64,000 nucleotides of DNA from Alphaproteobacteria bacterium (lineage in GTDB: Bacteria > Pseudomonadota > Alphaproteobacteria > MPNO01 > UBA2964). This document shows, in pieces, positions 42,620-50,681 of this stretch (its first letter is position 1; every line of letters begins with the position of its first letter). The position numbers and the translations under genes were made by a program. The notes under the pieces are model-generated. The model saw only the letters and a program-made list of their open reading frames with translations, was not told where the DNA came from and ran no database searches. The DNA lies in assembly GCA_012103315.1 (NCBI GenBank), contig WLWZ01000001.1:372001-436000 (forward strand), in the 5' to 3' direction.

Positions 42620-43243
42620 CTATCCGTATACCCGCTGATTGGCGGGCCGTTCCTTGAGCCGCTCGCAATAAGATTGCAGCACCGGAAAATCGTCGAGCAG
42701 TCCGACAAACACCGCCATAAAACAACTATGCCCGACGATGATATCGGCCCCGCTAAAGCTGTTTCCCAGCAGATAGTCCTGCCCCTCCAGCTCATCGGAT
42801 AATATCGCCGCGCGTATCGCAAAGTCATGGCGACCTTTCTCGGCCATGTTGGGGTCATGTTGTGTGCCCGGTGGGTTCATCGCTTCGAGAGGCCGCATCG
42901 TATTGTCGAAGACCATCATGATTGCCGGATCAATTTCGCCGGTGGCAAACAGCGCCCATTGATAATAATGCGCGCGTTCAGCGCTACCCGGTTTTGGCGC
43001 CAGGCCCTGGTCAGCCTGTTCGTCGATCAACTGCATGACAATGGCTGCCGATTCAAACATCGTATAGCTGTCAGTTTTCAGGGCGGGGACGACACCGAGT
43101 GGCTGGATCGCGCGATAGGTATCTTCGTTCTGCTCACCCTTCATCAGGTCAACGGTCTCCCCGTCGTAGGAGATGTCGAGTTCTTCAAGAGCCCATTTGG
43201 CACGGTTTGAGCGGGTCGGCGGAAATTCATAAAGAACTGTCAT
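42620..43243 (-). CDS. glutathione S-transferase family protein
   Basis: From the ATG at 43243 the product is 207 residues, the normal GST length. The thioredoxin-like N-domain reads TVLYEFPPTRSNRAKWALEELDI, then a cis-Pro region LGVVPAL and the glutathione-binding FESAAIVMQLIDE. The helical C-domain follows from about residue 85. Cytosolic, with a Ser or Tyr near the N-terminus as catalytic residue. The frame is open farther upstream, but that extension has no similarity. It is convergent with the operon, one base away from the permease stop. Confidence 0.88.
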   Translation of the reverse strand: MTVLYEFPPTRSNRAKWALEELDISYDGETVDLMKGEQNEDTYRAIQPLGVVPALKTDSYTMFESAAIVMQLIDEQADQGLAPKPGSAERAHYYQWALFATGEIDPAIMMVFDNTMRPLEAMNPPGTQHDPNMAEKGRHDFAIRAAILSDELEGQDYLLGNSFSGADIIVGHSCFMAVFVGLLDDFPVLQSYCERLKERPANQRVYG

Positions 43244-43399
43244 AGCGGCTCTCGTAATTGGGTTTGAATTAAGAACGAGCCTAAAGCGGGCTCTGTTTGC
43301 CGTCCAATAAACAAATCGACAAAATCGCTGAAAAGAAGTGTGCCAATCTGATGGGTTGCAGCTATGGTGCCGCAGCTTTTTAAGTGCATTGGAGGCGTA

Positions 43400-43867
43400 A
43401 TGTTTGACGTTGGCGATGTCGTCCGAAATGTGGCGGCCAATATCGTTGGTGAGGTTGTCGAGATCGATGGCGACACGGTTTACATCGAGCAGGATAATGG
43501 CGCCGAGGTAGATTTTCCAATCTCGACGCTGGTGCTGGAAAGCGCGTTTCAGGCCAAGCATAGTGGCGCGGTACAAGATGATGCTGGATCACACGCCTAT
43601 GACGCAACCTATCAGACGGTAATCGATAACCTCTATCCGGCAATGCTTGAGGTCGGGCAAACCGCCCATGCTAAAATAGCGCCAGTGCCTGGCGTTACGC
43701 CGAAACGCTGGGATGAATTGAGCGCCTTGCAGAAACTCAACGTGCTGTCGGAGGCGACAGATACGCCGGTTAAATCCTGGATCGATGCCAGCAAGAATGG
43801 TGCAAAACCCTCACTCGCGACGTTGCAGCTCTCGTTGCTTGGCGCATATCAAAAAGGAAAGAAATGA
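43400..43867 (+). CDS. protein of unknown function with an SH3/KOW-like N-terminus
   Basis: The 155-residue protein follows a perfect GGAGG and begins MFDVGDVVRNVAANIVGEVV, then EIDGDTVYIEQDNGAEVDF, a short beta-barrel pattern like KOW or SH3 modules. The rest is helical, with WDELSALQKLNVLSEATDTP as the most notable segment. The last 4 bases overlap the next gene (ATGA), so the two are translationally coupled. No family was recognised and no signal peptide or membrane helix is seen. Confidence 0.6.
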   Translation: MFDVGDVVRNVAANIVGEVVEIDGDTVYIEQDNGAEVDFPISTLVLESAFQAKHSGAVQDDAGSHAYDATYQTVIDNLYPAMLEVGQTAHAKIAPVPGVTPKRWDELSALQKLNVLSEATDTPVKSWIDASKNGAKPSLATLQLSLLGAYQKGKK

Positions 43868-44091
43868 TGGCCGACACGCATGGTGAAAGCGGTACAGTTC
43901 TCGGCGCTGATGAAGTGGCGTTGGTGATCAAAGCAGATGGTGCAGCGACTCTCTGTCTACCGGATTACGCTGATGATGATGAAGTGCCGCGGCATACTTT
44001 GTTTCTCGTCGCGCTGATGAACAAGATGGAAGATGAAGACTGGGTCGACGAGATTATCTCAGAAATTCTACCCGATGATCTGGAAGACTGA
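43864..44091 (+). CDS. small acidic protein of unknown function
   Basis: The 75-residue product begins at the ATG overlapping the previous stop, with a second ATG one codon later. It is strongly acidic, with runs of Asp and Glu (DYADDDEVP, MEDEDWVDEII, LPDDLED), and has a hydrophobic helix HTLFLVALMNKM. Its coupling to the SH3/KOW-like gene suggests that the two proteins act together. No family was recognised. Confidence 0.55.
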   Translation: MMADTHGESGTVLGADEVALVIKADGAATLCLPDYADDDEVPRHTLFLVALMNKMEDEDWVDEIISEILPDDLED

Positions 44092-44094
44092 CCT

Positions 44095-44619
44095 TTAACT
44101 GCAGGTTCTCGTAGGCAGGTCAGGTCCACCGGTTTCCGCGCTACGGCGTTCCATTAAAACGACATCGTGCCAGACATCATCAATATGGCCGTAACGTTCA
44201 CGATATCCAACTTCCCGGAACCCACATTTTAGATGCAAGGCGCGGCTGGCTGCGTTGCCGGCAATGATTTGCGCCTGCAGGGTCCAATAGGCCTCATCTT
44301 CGGAGGCAGCAATGAGCGCGTTTAACAGAGTGGTGCCCATACCCTGACCAACAGTCGTTGATGAAACATAGACGCTGACCTCAGCGACCCCGGCGGTGCT
44401 TCAGGTGTCGGGCACCGGTGATAAAGCCGACCATCCGGCAATCCTACCATCTGATGTTTTTGCGACAAACCGACCGACCTCAAGATGTTCGTCATGCCAA
44501 TCCGCCCACTCTCGCGTATCAGCCGTAAAGGCGGCTAGGCCAGTGGCCAATCCTTCAGCATAGATAGCCTTCACCTGAGACCAATGGTCGGGGAGCAAGG
44601 GGGTGATGGTGGGTGACAT
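44095..44619 (-). pseudogene. GNAT acetyltransferase gene (phosphinothricin-type) with an in-frame stop
   Basis: A single frame of 175 codons encodes a GNAT N-acetyltransferase of the phosphinothricin/methionine-sulfoximine type, interrupted by one TGA at 44401-44403. Before it stands MSPTITPLLPDHWSQVKAIY ending GWSALSPVPDT. After it stands STAGVAEVSVYVSSTTVGQG then MGTTLLNALIAASE and the family tail HLKCGFREVGYRERYG and DVVLMERRS. The acetyl-CoA loop (VGQGMG) lies after the stop. Intact relatives read a Cys or Arg at about this position. The break is a nonsense change, or a base error in the assembly. Confidence 0.78.
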
Positions 44620-44721
44620 AGCCAGAGTCTATCACGTGGTTTGACACGATCCCAATCTCCTTTGGACTCGACGGAAAATCATTATTACTCGCGTGTTGTA
44701 GAGGAAGGTTGTGCACTGCAG

Positions 44722-45216
44722 ATGTTGATTCGAGCCCTCAAATCAAATGAAGTATTTCTCCATCGGGAGACAAGGCTGCGTGCATTGCAGCAAGCACCTG
44801 ATGCGTTTGGCCAAAGCTTCGATGACGTGGCCTGCCGCCCGATCTCTTTTTGGGTGGAACAGACTGAAGCCGTCACGGCACCTGGTCGAAATATTATGTT
44901 TCTGGCCCGTGAAGGAGACGCGGTATTAGGGATGATTTATGGATTGCGTGATCCGACAGACGTGCGGGCAGGGCGTCTCGGTGGCATGTGGGTTGACCCG
45001 CTATGCCGATGCGAGGGTGTTGGCAACGCGTTGTTAGAGGCAGTGATTAGTTGGGCGTTAGCGCAAAACATGACATGCCTTGGTCTATGGGTTTCGGTCC
45101 CAAATGTGACGGCAATCTCCTTCTATCGGCTTGCGGGTTTTTCTGAGACGGACAAACAAGGTTTTTTGAACGAGGATCGCTGTATCCAGACGATTGAGAT
45201 GATTTACAACCTCTAA
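44722..45216 (+). CDS. GNAT family N-acetyltransferase
   Basis: The 164-residue protein from the ATG at 44722 (GAGGAAGG lies 12-19 bases upstream) shows the GNAT fold. It starts LIRALKSNEVFLHRETRLRAL, has the strand NIMFLAREGDAVLGMIYGL, and shows the acetyl-CoA-binding motif MWVDPLCRCEGVGNALLEAV and LGLWVSVPNVTAISFYRLAG. A TTG farther upstream (44641) would add 27 residues that look non-coding. The acceptor substrate is unknown. It diverges from the broken acetyltransferase gene but is not closely similar to it. Confidence 0.85.
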   Translation: MLIRALKSNEVFLHRETRLRALQQAPDAFGQSFDDVACRPISFWVEQTEAVTAPGRNIMFLAREGDAVLGMIYGLRDPTDVRAGRLGGMWVDPLCRCEGVGNALLEAVISWALAQNMTCLGLWVSVPNVTAISFYRLAGFSETDKQGFLNEDRCIQTIEMIYNL

Positions 45217-45226
45217 CCCATCGCTT

Positions 45227-45322
45227 GTCACCCCGCACTTGATGCGGGAACCATCTGTCCTTTGCCAGAGCGTTGGCAGGGATGGGTCCCGGATCTCTAT
45301 AGTTTTTGGGTCCGGGGTGACA
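45227..45322. repeat. dispersed palindromic repeat, copy 6
   Basis: Left arm GTCACCCCGCACTTGATGCG, right arm ending TTTTTGGGTCCGGGGTGACA. The right hairpin is interrupted by a TCTCTATAGTTTTT insertion. The copy lies between convergent genes. Confidence 0.8.
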
Positions 45323-45346
45323 ATTAGCGCGCTTCGGTTGTTGTAC

Positions 45347-45760
45347 CTAGCGGCCGCTTTGCGGGCCGACGCGATCAATGGTGATGCGGATAATAACCCG
45401 ATCTTCATCGAGTATTTTCTGACGGGTTTGTGTCTCATCCAAACTATCGCCAAGCCGACGGCGATAGGCTGTCATCAGCAGCTCTTCAGACTCAGGCAGG
45501 CCAATGATCTCGGCTTTTCCATCGAGTTGGTAGTAAGCAGATTTGTAAAATTCTTCGCCCATTACAAGCATCGAAACATTTGGATTGCGCCTGATATTTT
45601 TGACCTTGAAGGTATTTCCACGTGCGGAAATTACGACATGACCTTCAGCATCGACCGCCGGTGTTACCAGTGTCATTTGCGGTGACCCATCGCGCTTATA
45701 GGCGACGAGAACCCCGCGATGGTTGGATTCAAGAAATTTTTGGACTTCTGAGATTTCCAT
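45347..45760 (-). CDS. PPOX class (pyridoxamine-5'-phosphate oxidase fold) protein
   Basis: The 137-residue protein has the split-barrel fold of FMN- or F420-binding oxidases and reductases: EVQKFLESNHRGVLVAYKRDG, then SPQMTLVTPAVDAEGHVVISA, NTFKVKNIRRNPNVSMLVM and a final RVIIRITIDRVGPQSG. The pattern is closest to the Rv1155-like F420-dependent group, but cofactor F420 may not exist in this organism, so FMN or haem binding is possible. The gene stands alone, between a repeat and the cold-shock gene. Confidence 0.82.
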   Translation of the reverse strand: MEISEVQKFLESNHRGVLVAYKRDGSPQMTLVTPAVDAEGHVVISARGNTFKVKNIRRNPNVSMLVMGEEFYKSAYYQLDGKAEIIGLPESEELLMTAYRRRLGDSLDETQTRQKILDEDRVIIRITIDRVGPQSGR

Positions 45761-46035
45761 GGCATCACACCCCTGTTGACCCGATATTTGGCAGAAACCC
45801 TATAGTTTTCGCCTCTATTTTGCACGTGATACAGCAATTTGATAGATATTGCGGTTGCGTAATTAACTTGAATTTTAAATTTATAGGGTTATGTGTAGCA
45901 CTCGTTTCGACGTCGACGTTGCACTCGTAATTCTCCGCTTAGGCGGCAAGCTAGTTTCTTCTCCGACATTGTGAACGTTATTTGGGATATCACATTGGGT
46001 GGCGTCCCGCTTATTTGTCGTGAAAGGAAATACTC

Positions 46036-46245
46036 ATGGCTACAGGTACTGTTAAATGGTTCAACCCAACTAAGGGTTATGGTTTCATCGAGCCCGAAGA
46101 TGGCAGCAATGACGCCTTCGTCCATATTTCTGCCGTTGAACGCGCAGGTTTGAGCACTCTCAATGAGGGACAGAAGGTCTCTTATGAGCTTCAAGCTGGC
46201 CAGAATGGCAAGTCTTCCGCTGAGAACCTCTCAGTCGTTGACTAA
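46036..46245 (+). CDS. cold shock domain protein (CspA family)
   Basis: The 69-residue protein is a single cold shock domain: [20 protein letters not shown] with RNP1 (KGYGFI), [13 protein letters not shown] with RNP2 (FVHIS) and a C-terminal [20 protein letters not shown]. It binds single-stranded RNA/DNA as a chaperone. GAAAGGAAAT precedes the ATG. The 5' leader from about 45890 is long (over 100 bases), as in cold-inducible csp genes whose leader acts in temperature control. A clear terminator follows at 46257. Confidence 0.93.
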   Translation: MATGTVKWFNPTKGYGFIEPEDGSNDAFVHISAVERAGLSTLNEGQKVSYELQAGQNGKSSAENLSVVD

Positions 46246-46256
46246 CAGTTAAAGAG

Positions 46257-46291
46257 ACCGCCTCCGGCATTTGTCGGGGGCGGTTTTTTTT
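46257..46291 (+). terminator. rho-independent terminator of the cold shock gene
   Basis: ACCGCCTCCG and CGGGGGCGGT form a GC-rich stem around the loop GCATTTGT, followed directly by eight T residues. It starts 12 bases after the stop codon of the cold shock gene. Confidence 0.9.
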
Positions 46292-46304
46292 GTGCCTGGT
46301 CGAA

Positions 46305-46766
46305 TCAGTGTTTTGATTTTTGACCAAAGACGTCGCGCCTCCCATACATAATGGTTTGCAGGCCCTGAGCGACACGCTCTGCTCGTATCATAAAAAATTC
46401 AATTGCTTCGGGCTTCGGCGCTGTTTCTTGCAGTGTGGCTCTGAATAGCTCGAGCCAAATCGCGAAATGCTCCGGGCGGACTTTGGTCAGGTTTTTATGG
46501 ACGGCTCCCATATCCCGCGTATAGCTGCCATCGCCAAAGATAAATGACACCCAGAATGTTTTGATAATTGGCAGATGATTGTCCCATTGATCACCAATGG
46601 CGTCGTCAAAAATTGGTCCGAGAATAGGGTGCGCCCGTACGCGGTCGTAAAAGGTGTCTATCAGGACAGAAATGTATGCGTCATTGATCCCGAGCGCTTC
46701 TGCTGTCTCCCGGATATTTTGGCGCCGTTGTGCGGCTGTGGTCTTTGGGGAAATCTCGGCTGTCAT
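46305..46766 (-). CDS. group III truncated haemoglobin
   Basis: The 153-residue protein matches group 3 truncated haemoglobins: IDTFYDRVRAHPILGPIFDD, WDNHLPIIKTFWVSFIFGDG and VHKNLTKVRPEHFAIWLELF, with His100 (EHF) or His90 as the haem ligand. Members of this group bind or detoxify NO and reactive nitrogen species. It is divergent from an NsrR-type NO sensor gene, which makes a role in NO response likely. The start ATG follows TTAAGGAGCGGG, a leader mirrored before the nsrR gene. Confidence 0.88.
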   Translation of the reverse strand: MTAEISPKTTAAQRRQNIRETAEALGINDAYISVLIDTFYDRVRAHPILGPIFDDAIGDQWDNHLPIIKTFWVSFIFGDGSYTRDMGAVHKNLTKVRPEHFAIWLELFRATLQETAPKPEAIEFFMIRAERVAQGLQTIMYGRRDVFGQKSKH

Positions 46767-46770
46767 CCAA

Positions 46771-46852
46771 CCCGCTCCTTAATAGGCGTATTTCGAATAT
46801 ATGTTTAGTGTTATAAAAAGCAATATATAATATACCTCTATTAAGGAGCGGG
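46771..46852. promoter_or_regulatory. mirrored divergent leader between the haemoglobin and nsrR genes
   Basis: A 15-base perfect inverted repeat, CCCGCTCCTTAATAG at 46771-46785 and CTATTAAGGAGCGGG at 46838-46852, supplies both genes with the same ribosome-binding leader. Between the arms is very AT-rich DNA with partly mirrored ATATATGTTTAG / AAAGCAATATAT, resembling the two-fold NsrR operator. Two outward promoters must also lie here. Confidence 0.6.
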
Positions 46853-46854
46853 AT

Positions 46855-47289
46855 ATGCATCTGCGATTACAGACCGATTATGCCTTGCGGCTGCTTATGC
46901 ATCTCGCCGTTGCCAATGAGCCGCTCACGACGATCGCGGCCTCGGCTAAGCGGTACGGAATCTCCAAGAACCATCTCATGAAAGTGGCGCATAATCTGGT
47001 GCAGCTTGGCTATGTTGTGTCCGTCCGGGGCCGAACCGGGGGGCTAAAACTCGCGAAGGATGCCGGCGCAATCAATGTTGGCGCTGTCATCCGAGCTCTG
47101 GAAGCGGACGCCGCTTTGGTCGTGTGTTTTCCAAACGGGGCCGGGGGATGTTGTATTACACCATCTTGCCGGTTGAAGGGTCTGTTGGTGGATGCCGAGG
47201 AGGCCTTCTACAAGACCCTCGATAAGGCAACGTTGAATGACCTCGTTGTTGGGAATGACGACCTCTCGGCCATATTAGCGCCAGCCTAA
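46855..47289 (+). CDS. nsrR: Rrf2 family regulator, NsrR-like nitric-oxide sensor
   Basis: The 144-residue protein is an Rrf2-family repressor: an N-terminal winged helix (RLQTDYALRLLMHLAVANEP; YGISKNHLMKVAHNLVQLGY; RGRTGGLKLA) and an Fe-S cluster region with Cys91, Cys99, Cys100 and Cys105 in CFPNGAGGCCITPSCRLKG. This is the spacing of NsrR, whose cluster reacts with NO and releases DNA. It is divergent from the truncated haemoglobin gene, which it probably controls together with itself. Confidence 0.87.
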   Translation: MHLRLQTDYALRLLMHLAVANEPLTTIAASAKRYGISKNHLMKVAHNLVQLGYVVSVRGRTGGLKLAKDAGAINVGAVIRALEADAALVVCFPNGAGGCCITPSCRLKGLLVDAEEAFYKTLDKATLNDLVVGNDDLSAILAPA

Positions 47290-47374
47290 CGCAGGCACTT
47301 TTGTCTGCTGTGGGAGCGTTGGCAAGCTGGTGTCCGGTGTGTCACGATATCCTCATCTTAAATGGGAGGATGCC

Positions 47375-48637
47375 ATGGATAGTATTGAAGGCGCCGTGGA
47401 GAATACGGAAACATCATCGGCCTATGTACCGCCGTTGCAGCTCACTGAAGGTCAGCCACCGCCCATCGCGACCAATGGTGGCTTGTCCTACTATTCATTT
47501 GATCGCGACGGCGATGCCGGTACATCCATGGCGATCGAAGATGCGTTGGCCCTGGCTGCCGAAGGTGAGGGCGAGCGGGTTATTGAGATGCTGGAAAGTG
47601 CCCCGCCCGGTCCGATTGAGACTGAATGGGGTCTCGGATTTCGCAGTCATGAAGAGTGCCTTGATTATATAATGGCTAATAATATCGCAGCGTCCGAAGG
47701 TGGCATTGCTGTGCCGCTGGCCTATACAGTCTATGAGCGCCCGACTTATTCCGTAGTCCGGTCTAACACGCTATGGAATGACCCGGCGCAGGCAGACAAA
47801 GCCAAAATTTTGCGCCGCGCCGAGGACAACAACAAACGCTACAACCTGTTTTTTCCGACCATCATGCGCGATGCCCGCCGCATTAGCGAGTATCACCCTG
47901 GCCTGTCGCCGAATACGCCGGAATGCATGGATAGGCTCGGACTTTCTGTGGCGCATTGCGATTCCAAGCTTCAAAATGCATATGATTCAGCGGAAGTGGA
48001 ACGCGTCTTTTATCCAGAAATTGAAAAGCTGCTACTGGAGTTCTTTCCCGACGCGACCGATGCGCTGGTCTATAACCATGATGTCTTTGACAAGGATTAT
48101 ACCGGCGACCGCACCGAAGATCAGGATGCTAAGAACCCCGGCGTCAATGCCAACTATTCCAACCGGGTGCACAATGACTTGAATGATAATAGTGGCCGTG
48201 TGCGGTGTCGCGAACTGCTGACAAAAAACCTCCGGAATTTCGGTCGTCAGCAGAACTACACCGAGGCAGAAGCAGACGCCAAAATGTCGCGTCGCTTTGT
48301 GTCGATCAACCTCGCCAAACCGATTGAGACTGTGGAGCAATATCCTTTTGTGCTCTGCGCGTGGCCGTCATTTGCTGATCAGCCGTATATCAATAATTAC
48401 CGGATCTATGATGACCGGGTCGGTGAGACGACGCGCTTCACCTATAGCCCTGATCATGAGTGGTACTGGTTTCCACAGCAAAAACCGACCGAGGTCTCAA
48501 TGCTGAAATGCTATGACAGCGTGACCGATGGCTCCGTTTCGCGCTGGTCATTTCACACCGCTTGCGAGGACCCGACGGCCCCCGCCAATGCGTCCTGCCG
48601 CAAGAATGTCGTGGTCCGGTCTTACGTCTTCTTTTGA
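47375..48637 (+). CDS. CmcJ/NvfI (AsaB/GA4 desaturase-like) family oxidoreductase
   Basis: From the ATG at 47375, after GGGAGG, the protein is 420 residues. The second half resembles the CmcJ/AsaB family of non-haem iron oxygenase-like proteins: DALVYNHDVFDKDY, SNRVHNDLNDNSGRVR, INLAKPIETVEQYPFVLCAW, SPDHEWYWFPQQKPTEVSML then KCYDS, and the ending HTACEDP...RKNVVVRSYVFF. Such proteins are commonest in fungi and in bacterial secondary metabolism. The N-terminal 140 residues are less recognisable. It follows nsrR by about 85 bases and may be independent. Substrate unknown. Confidence 0.75.
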   Translation: MDSIEGAVENTETSSAYVPPLQLTEGQPPPIATNGGLSYYSFDRDGDAGTSMAIEDALALAAEGEGERVIEMLESAPPGPIETEWGLGFRSHEECLDYIMANNIAASEGGIAVPLAYTVYERPTYSVVRSNTLWNDPAQADKAKILRRAEDNNKRYNLFFPTIMRDARRISEYHPGLSPNTPECMDRLGLSVAHCDSKLQNAYDSAEVERVFYPEIEKLLLEFFPDATDALVYNHDVFDKDYTGDRTEDQDAKNPGVNANYSNRVHNDLNDNSGRVRCRELLTKNLRNFGRQQNYTEAEADAKMSRRFVSINLAKPIETVEQYPFVLCAWPSFADQPYINNYRIYDDRVGETTRFTYSPDHEWYWFPQQKPTEVSMLKCYDSVTDGSVSRWSFHTACEDPTAPANASCRKNVVVRSYVFF

Positions 48638-48928
48638 AGTGAAAGCAGACATTGATTTGTTGAATCCGGTGTCTGCAACTGACCCATAGGCGACCATTCC
48701 TGTCCCTTCGATCATCCCTGTCTAGCTAAGGTAACCTTCCAGAAATTGTCGAACGGGCACCCAGGCTTTATGAGCAGGAGCGTTTAGGCGCAGTCGCACC
48801 AAGGGTGCTTATGATGTAATTGCGGTGGTGGGTGCGTTGGGTGCCGGGCAGTGGTCGGCCTTGATAAGGAAAAACCTCCAGCGGCCCCTAATGACCGCCG
48901 CTTCATGAATTCTCCACCTCGGTTGGCG

Positions 48929-49594
48929 TTAAGCTGTCTTGCGTCGCCGTGAGAAACGAATGGCCGCTAAGCCGAGGCTGACCAAGACCAACGTGCCAGG
49001 TTCCGGGACTTGGGCTGCGGCCCGGACCAGGAAATTGCCGAACCTGGGATCACTGCCGTCGAGTGAAAAACTACCGTTTTGATTTGTCTCGAATGAAAAC
49101 GGGGTGGGCCCAGGGGTCCCGCAGGCGGAGCTGCCTATGTTCAGACAGGCGAGCCCAATGTCGCCGCTCGCGGGGAAGTCCGAAGCAAAGTAACCTACGG
49201 TGGCATCGAGAGGAGCCTGTATGAGTGTACTACCCCCCAACAAGGTAGACAACGTAGATACCGTGGAAGGTGCCAGTACATCGAACGTGACGTCATTAGG
49301 CCCATTGCCGATAAAGCAATTGGTCAACGTGTCGCCCAGGGCGGCCATTAAACCACACAATTGGGACCTTGTGGCGTGGACGTAACCCTGTCCGGCAAAC
49401 CCCCCAAATCCTCCAACGATACTGTTGAACGACTGGCCCTGTGTCTCCGTCACGTCCAGCCATTCGAGTCCGGCGACGGTATCTATGGTGGTCGAGCCAT
49501 TATCGATCAGGAGGGCGTGCACATTGGTTGCCGACATCCCAAGCGCTATCAGAACCAAATACAGGCCCGTCGTGATTGATTTGATATTTTTCAT
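48929..49594 (-). CDS. PEP-CTERM sorting domain-containing protein 4
   Basis: The 221-residue exported protein (ATG at 49594) has a signal peptide ending near NVHALL and a C-terminal tag VPEPGTLVLVSLGLAAIRF then SRRRKTA. The mature domain (TIDTVAGLEWLDVTETQGQS; GYVHATRSQLCGLMAALGD) is of the kind seen in other PEP-CTERM proteins with a lectin-like WLD motif, and it is unrelated to the three copies at 28-34 kb. It has a good sigma-54 promoter and the conserved upstream element. Confidence 0.85.
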   Translation of the reverse strand: MKNIKSITTGLYLVLIALGMSATNVHALLIDNGSTTIDTVAGLEWLDVTETQGQSFNSIVGGFGGFAGQGYVHATRSQLCGLMAALGDTLTNCFIGNGPNDVTFDVLAPSTVSTLSTLLGGSTLIQAPLDATVGYFASDFPASGDIGLACLNIGSSACGTPGPTPFSFETNQNGSFSLDGSDPRFGNFLVRAAAQVPEPGTLVLVSLGLAAIRFSRRRKTA

Positions 49595-49668
49595 GAAGAG
49601 TGCTTTCGACAAAAAATCCTGCAACAGAACATTTCTGTTGATTGGACGAATGCTGTTCTGGATGCCTA

Positions 49669-49684
49669 TGCAATTATTGTGCCG
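49669..49684 (-). promoter_or_regulatory. sigma-54 promoter of PEP-CTERM gene 4
   Basis: Minus strand CGGCACAATAATTGCA matches the -24 (GGCAC) and -12 (TTGCA) boxes with GG and GC 10 bases apart. It lies about 75 bases before the start codon. Confidence 0.78.
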
Positions 49685-49747
49685 TTTACCGGGTTTTGAA
49701 CGTTAACAACACATTACGGGGTATTCTGATGGATCAGAATTTAGAAC

Positions 49748-49764
49748 CGTAAAGAATCCCGACA
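49748..49764 (-). promoter_or_regulatory. conserved upstream element of PEP-CTERM gene 4
   Basis: Plus-strand text CGTAAAGAATCCCGACA, 64 bases beyond the -24 box. GTTAACAAC lies between the two, as in genes 3 and 5. Confidence 0.65.
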
Positions 49765-49769
49765 GTTTT

Positions 49770-50046
49770 TTTTGATGTAAAATCAAATATTTAAATAACT
49801 TTCTAAAATATTTTAAAGTTAGGGTTTCTCCTTATTTGAAATTACCTCGGTTGCAGAAACGGTACGCGGTAGGGCACTAGTGGTATGTCGCCTCATGGCT
49901 ATTAGCAGACATCGCGGATAGGGAGATGTATGTCTGCTTCTACTCAGATAGCAGCCTTCCGCTTATACGCTAAAGGAACATGAGACTGGGCGGGAGCAAA
50001 CAGTGTTGGGCCCGAACTACCGCATAGTACGTAGCGTCATCGGCGG
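49770..50046. other. intergenic stretch with decayed repeat text
   Basis: No gene is seen. The left part is AT-rich. GGCTATTAGCAGACAT at 49897-49912 recurs at 62448-62463, and related CAGACAT/TGACCCAAAG text occurs near 48656, 61483 and 62330. These look like worn copies of an intergenic repeat rather than coding sequence. Confidence 0.4.
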
Positions 50047-50676
50047 TTACTCAGGTTCTTGCACCTTCATAAACGGCTTGTCGCTGTGGTGTTTTGCCTC
50101 GAAGGTCTTGATATTGTCCATGTATTGCGTCGTGAGCGCGATATCGTCCCGGCCTTCTAACAAACAGCGCCGTTTGAGAGGGTGCATGTCGAATTCAAAT
50201 TCAGTGCCGTCGGGCGCGATAACTTTCATTTCCTTTAGGTCGACAGTGATGGTCGCTCCCCTATTGTCGAAAAGTTGACCGCGTAGGTTTTGGCATGCCT
50301 GCTGTGATAGCCGGACAGGGCAAAGCCCGTTCTTCATCAAATTACCGTAGTGGATGTCGCCAAAGCTGACCGCGATGACAGATTTGATGCCGAAGGCGGC
50401 CATCGCATAGACAGCGCTTTCGCGACTGGAACCGATACCCCAATTTCGATCGGCGACAATGATTTGGGCTTTGGTGTAAGGCTCCCGGTTAAAAACGAAG
50501 TCTGTATTGCGGCGTTCGCCGTCGCGCGTAAAGCGCTGGTCGTGGAACATTACCTTCTGCAAATAAGGATCACCCACCGGGAGTTTGTTAAAGCGGGTTG
50601 GGCAAAGCTGATTGGTGTCGACATTAATTTCATCGAAAGGGCACGCGATAGCGGTCAGTTTGGTAAAGGGCTCCAT
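50047..50676 (-). CDS. leuD: 3-isopropylmalate dehydratase small subunit
   Basis: The 209-residue protein is the small (swivelling-domain) subunit of isopropylmalate isomerase, which with LeuC converts 2- to 3-isopropylmalate in leucine synthesis. Signatures are ACPFDEINVDTNQLCPTRF, FNREPYTKAQIIVADRNWGI and GSSRESAVYAMAAFGIKSVI. It begins 5 bases after the leuC stop, so the two form an operon. leuB is absent. Since aconitase-family pairs of this type can act on other hydroxy-acids in catabolism, the biosynthetic role is likely but not certain. Confidence 0.9.
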   Translation of the reverse strand: MEPFTKLTAIACPFDEINVDTNQLCPTRFNKLPVGDPYLQKVMFHDQRFTRDGERRNTDFVFNREPYTKAQIIVADRNWGIGSSRESAVYAMAAFGIKSVIAVSFGDIHYGNLMKNGLCPVRLSQQACQNLRGQLFDNRGATITVDLKEMKVIAPDGTEFEFDMHPLKRRCLLEGRDDIALTTQYMDNIKTFEAKHHSDKPFMKVQEPE

Positions 50677-50681
50677 GGTCT

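Noticed and set aside
44401..44403. TGA read as selenocysteine in the acetyltransferase gene
   Set aside because: GNAT enzymes do not use selenocysteine, and no SECIS-like hairpin was apparent just after the codon.
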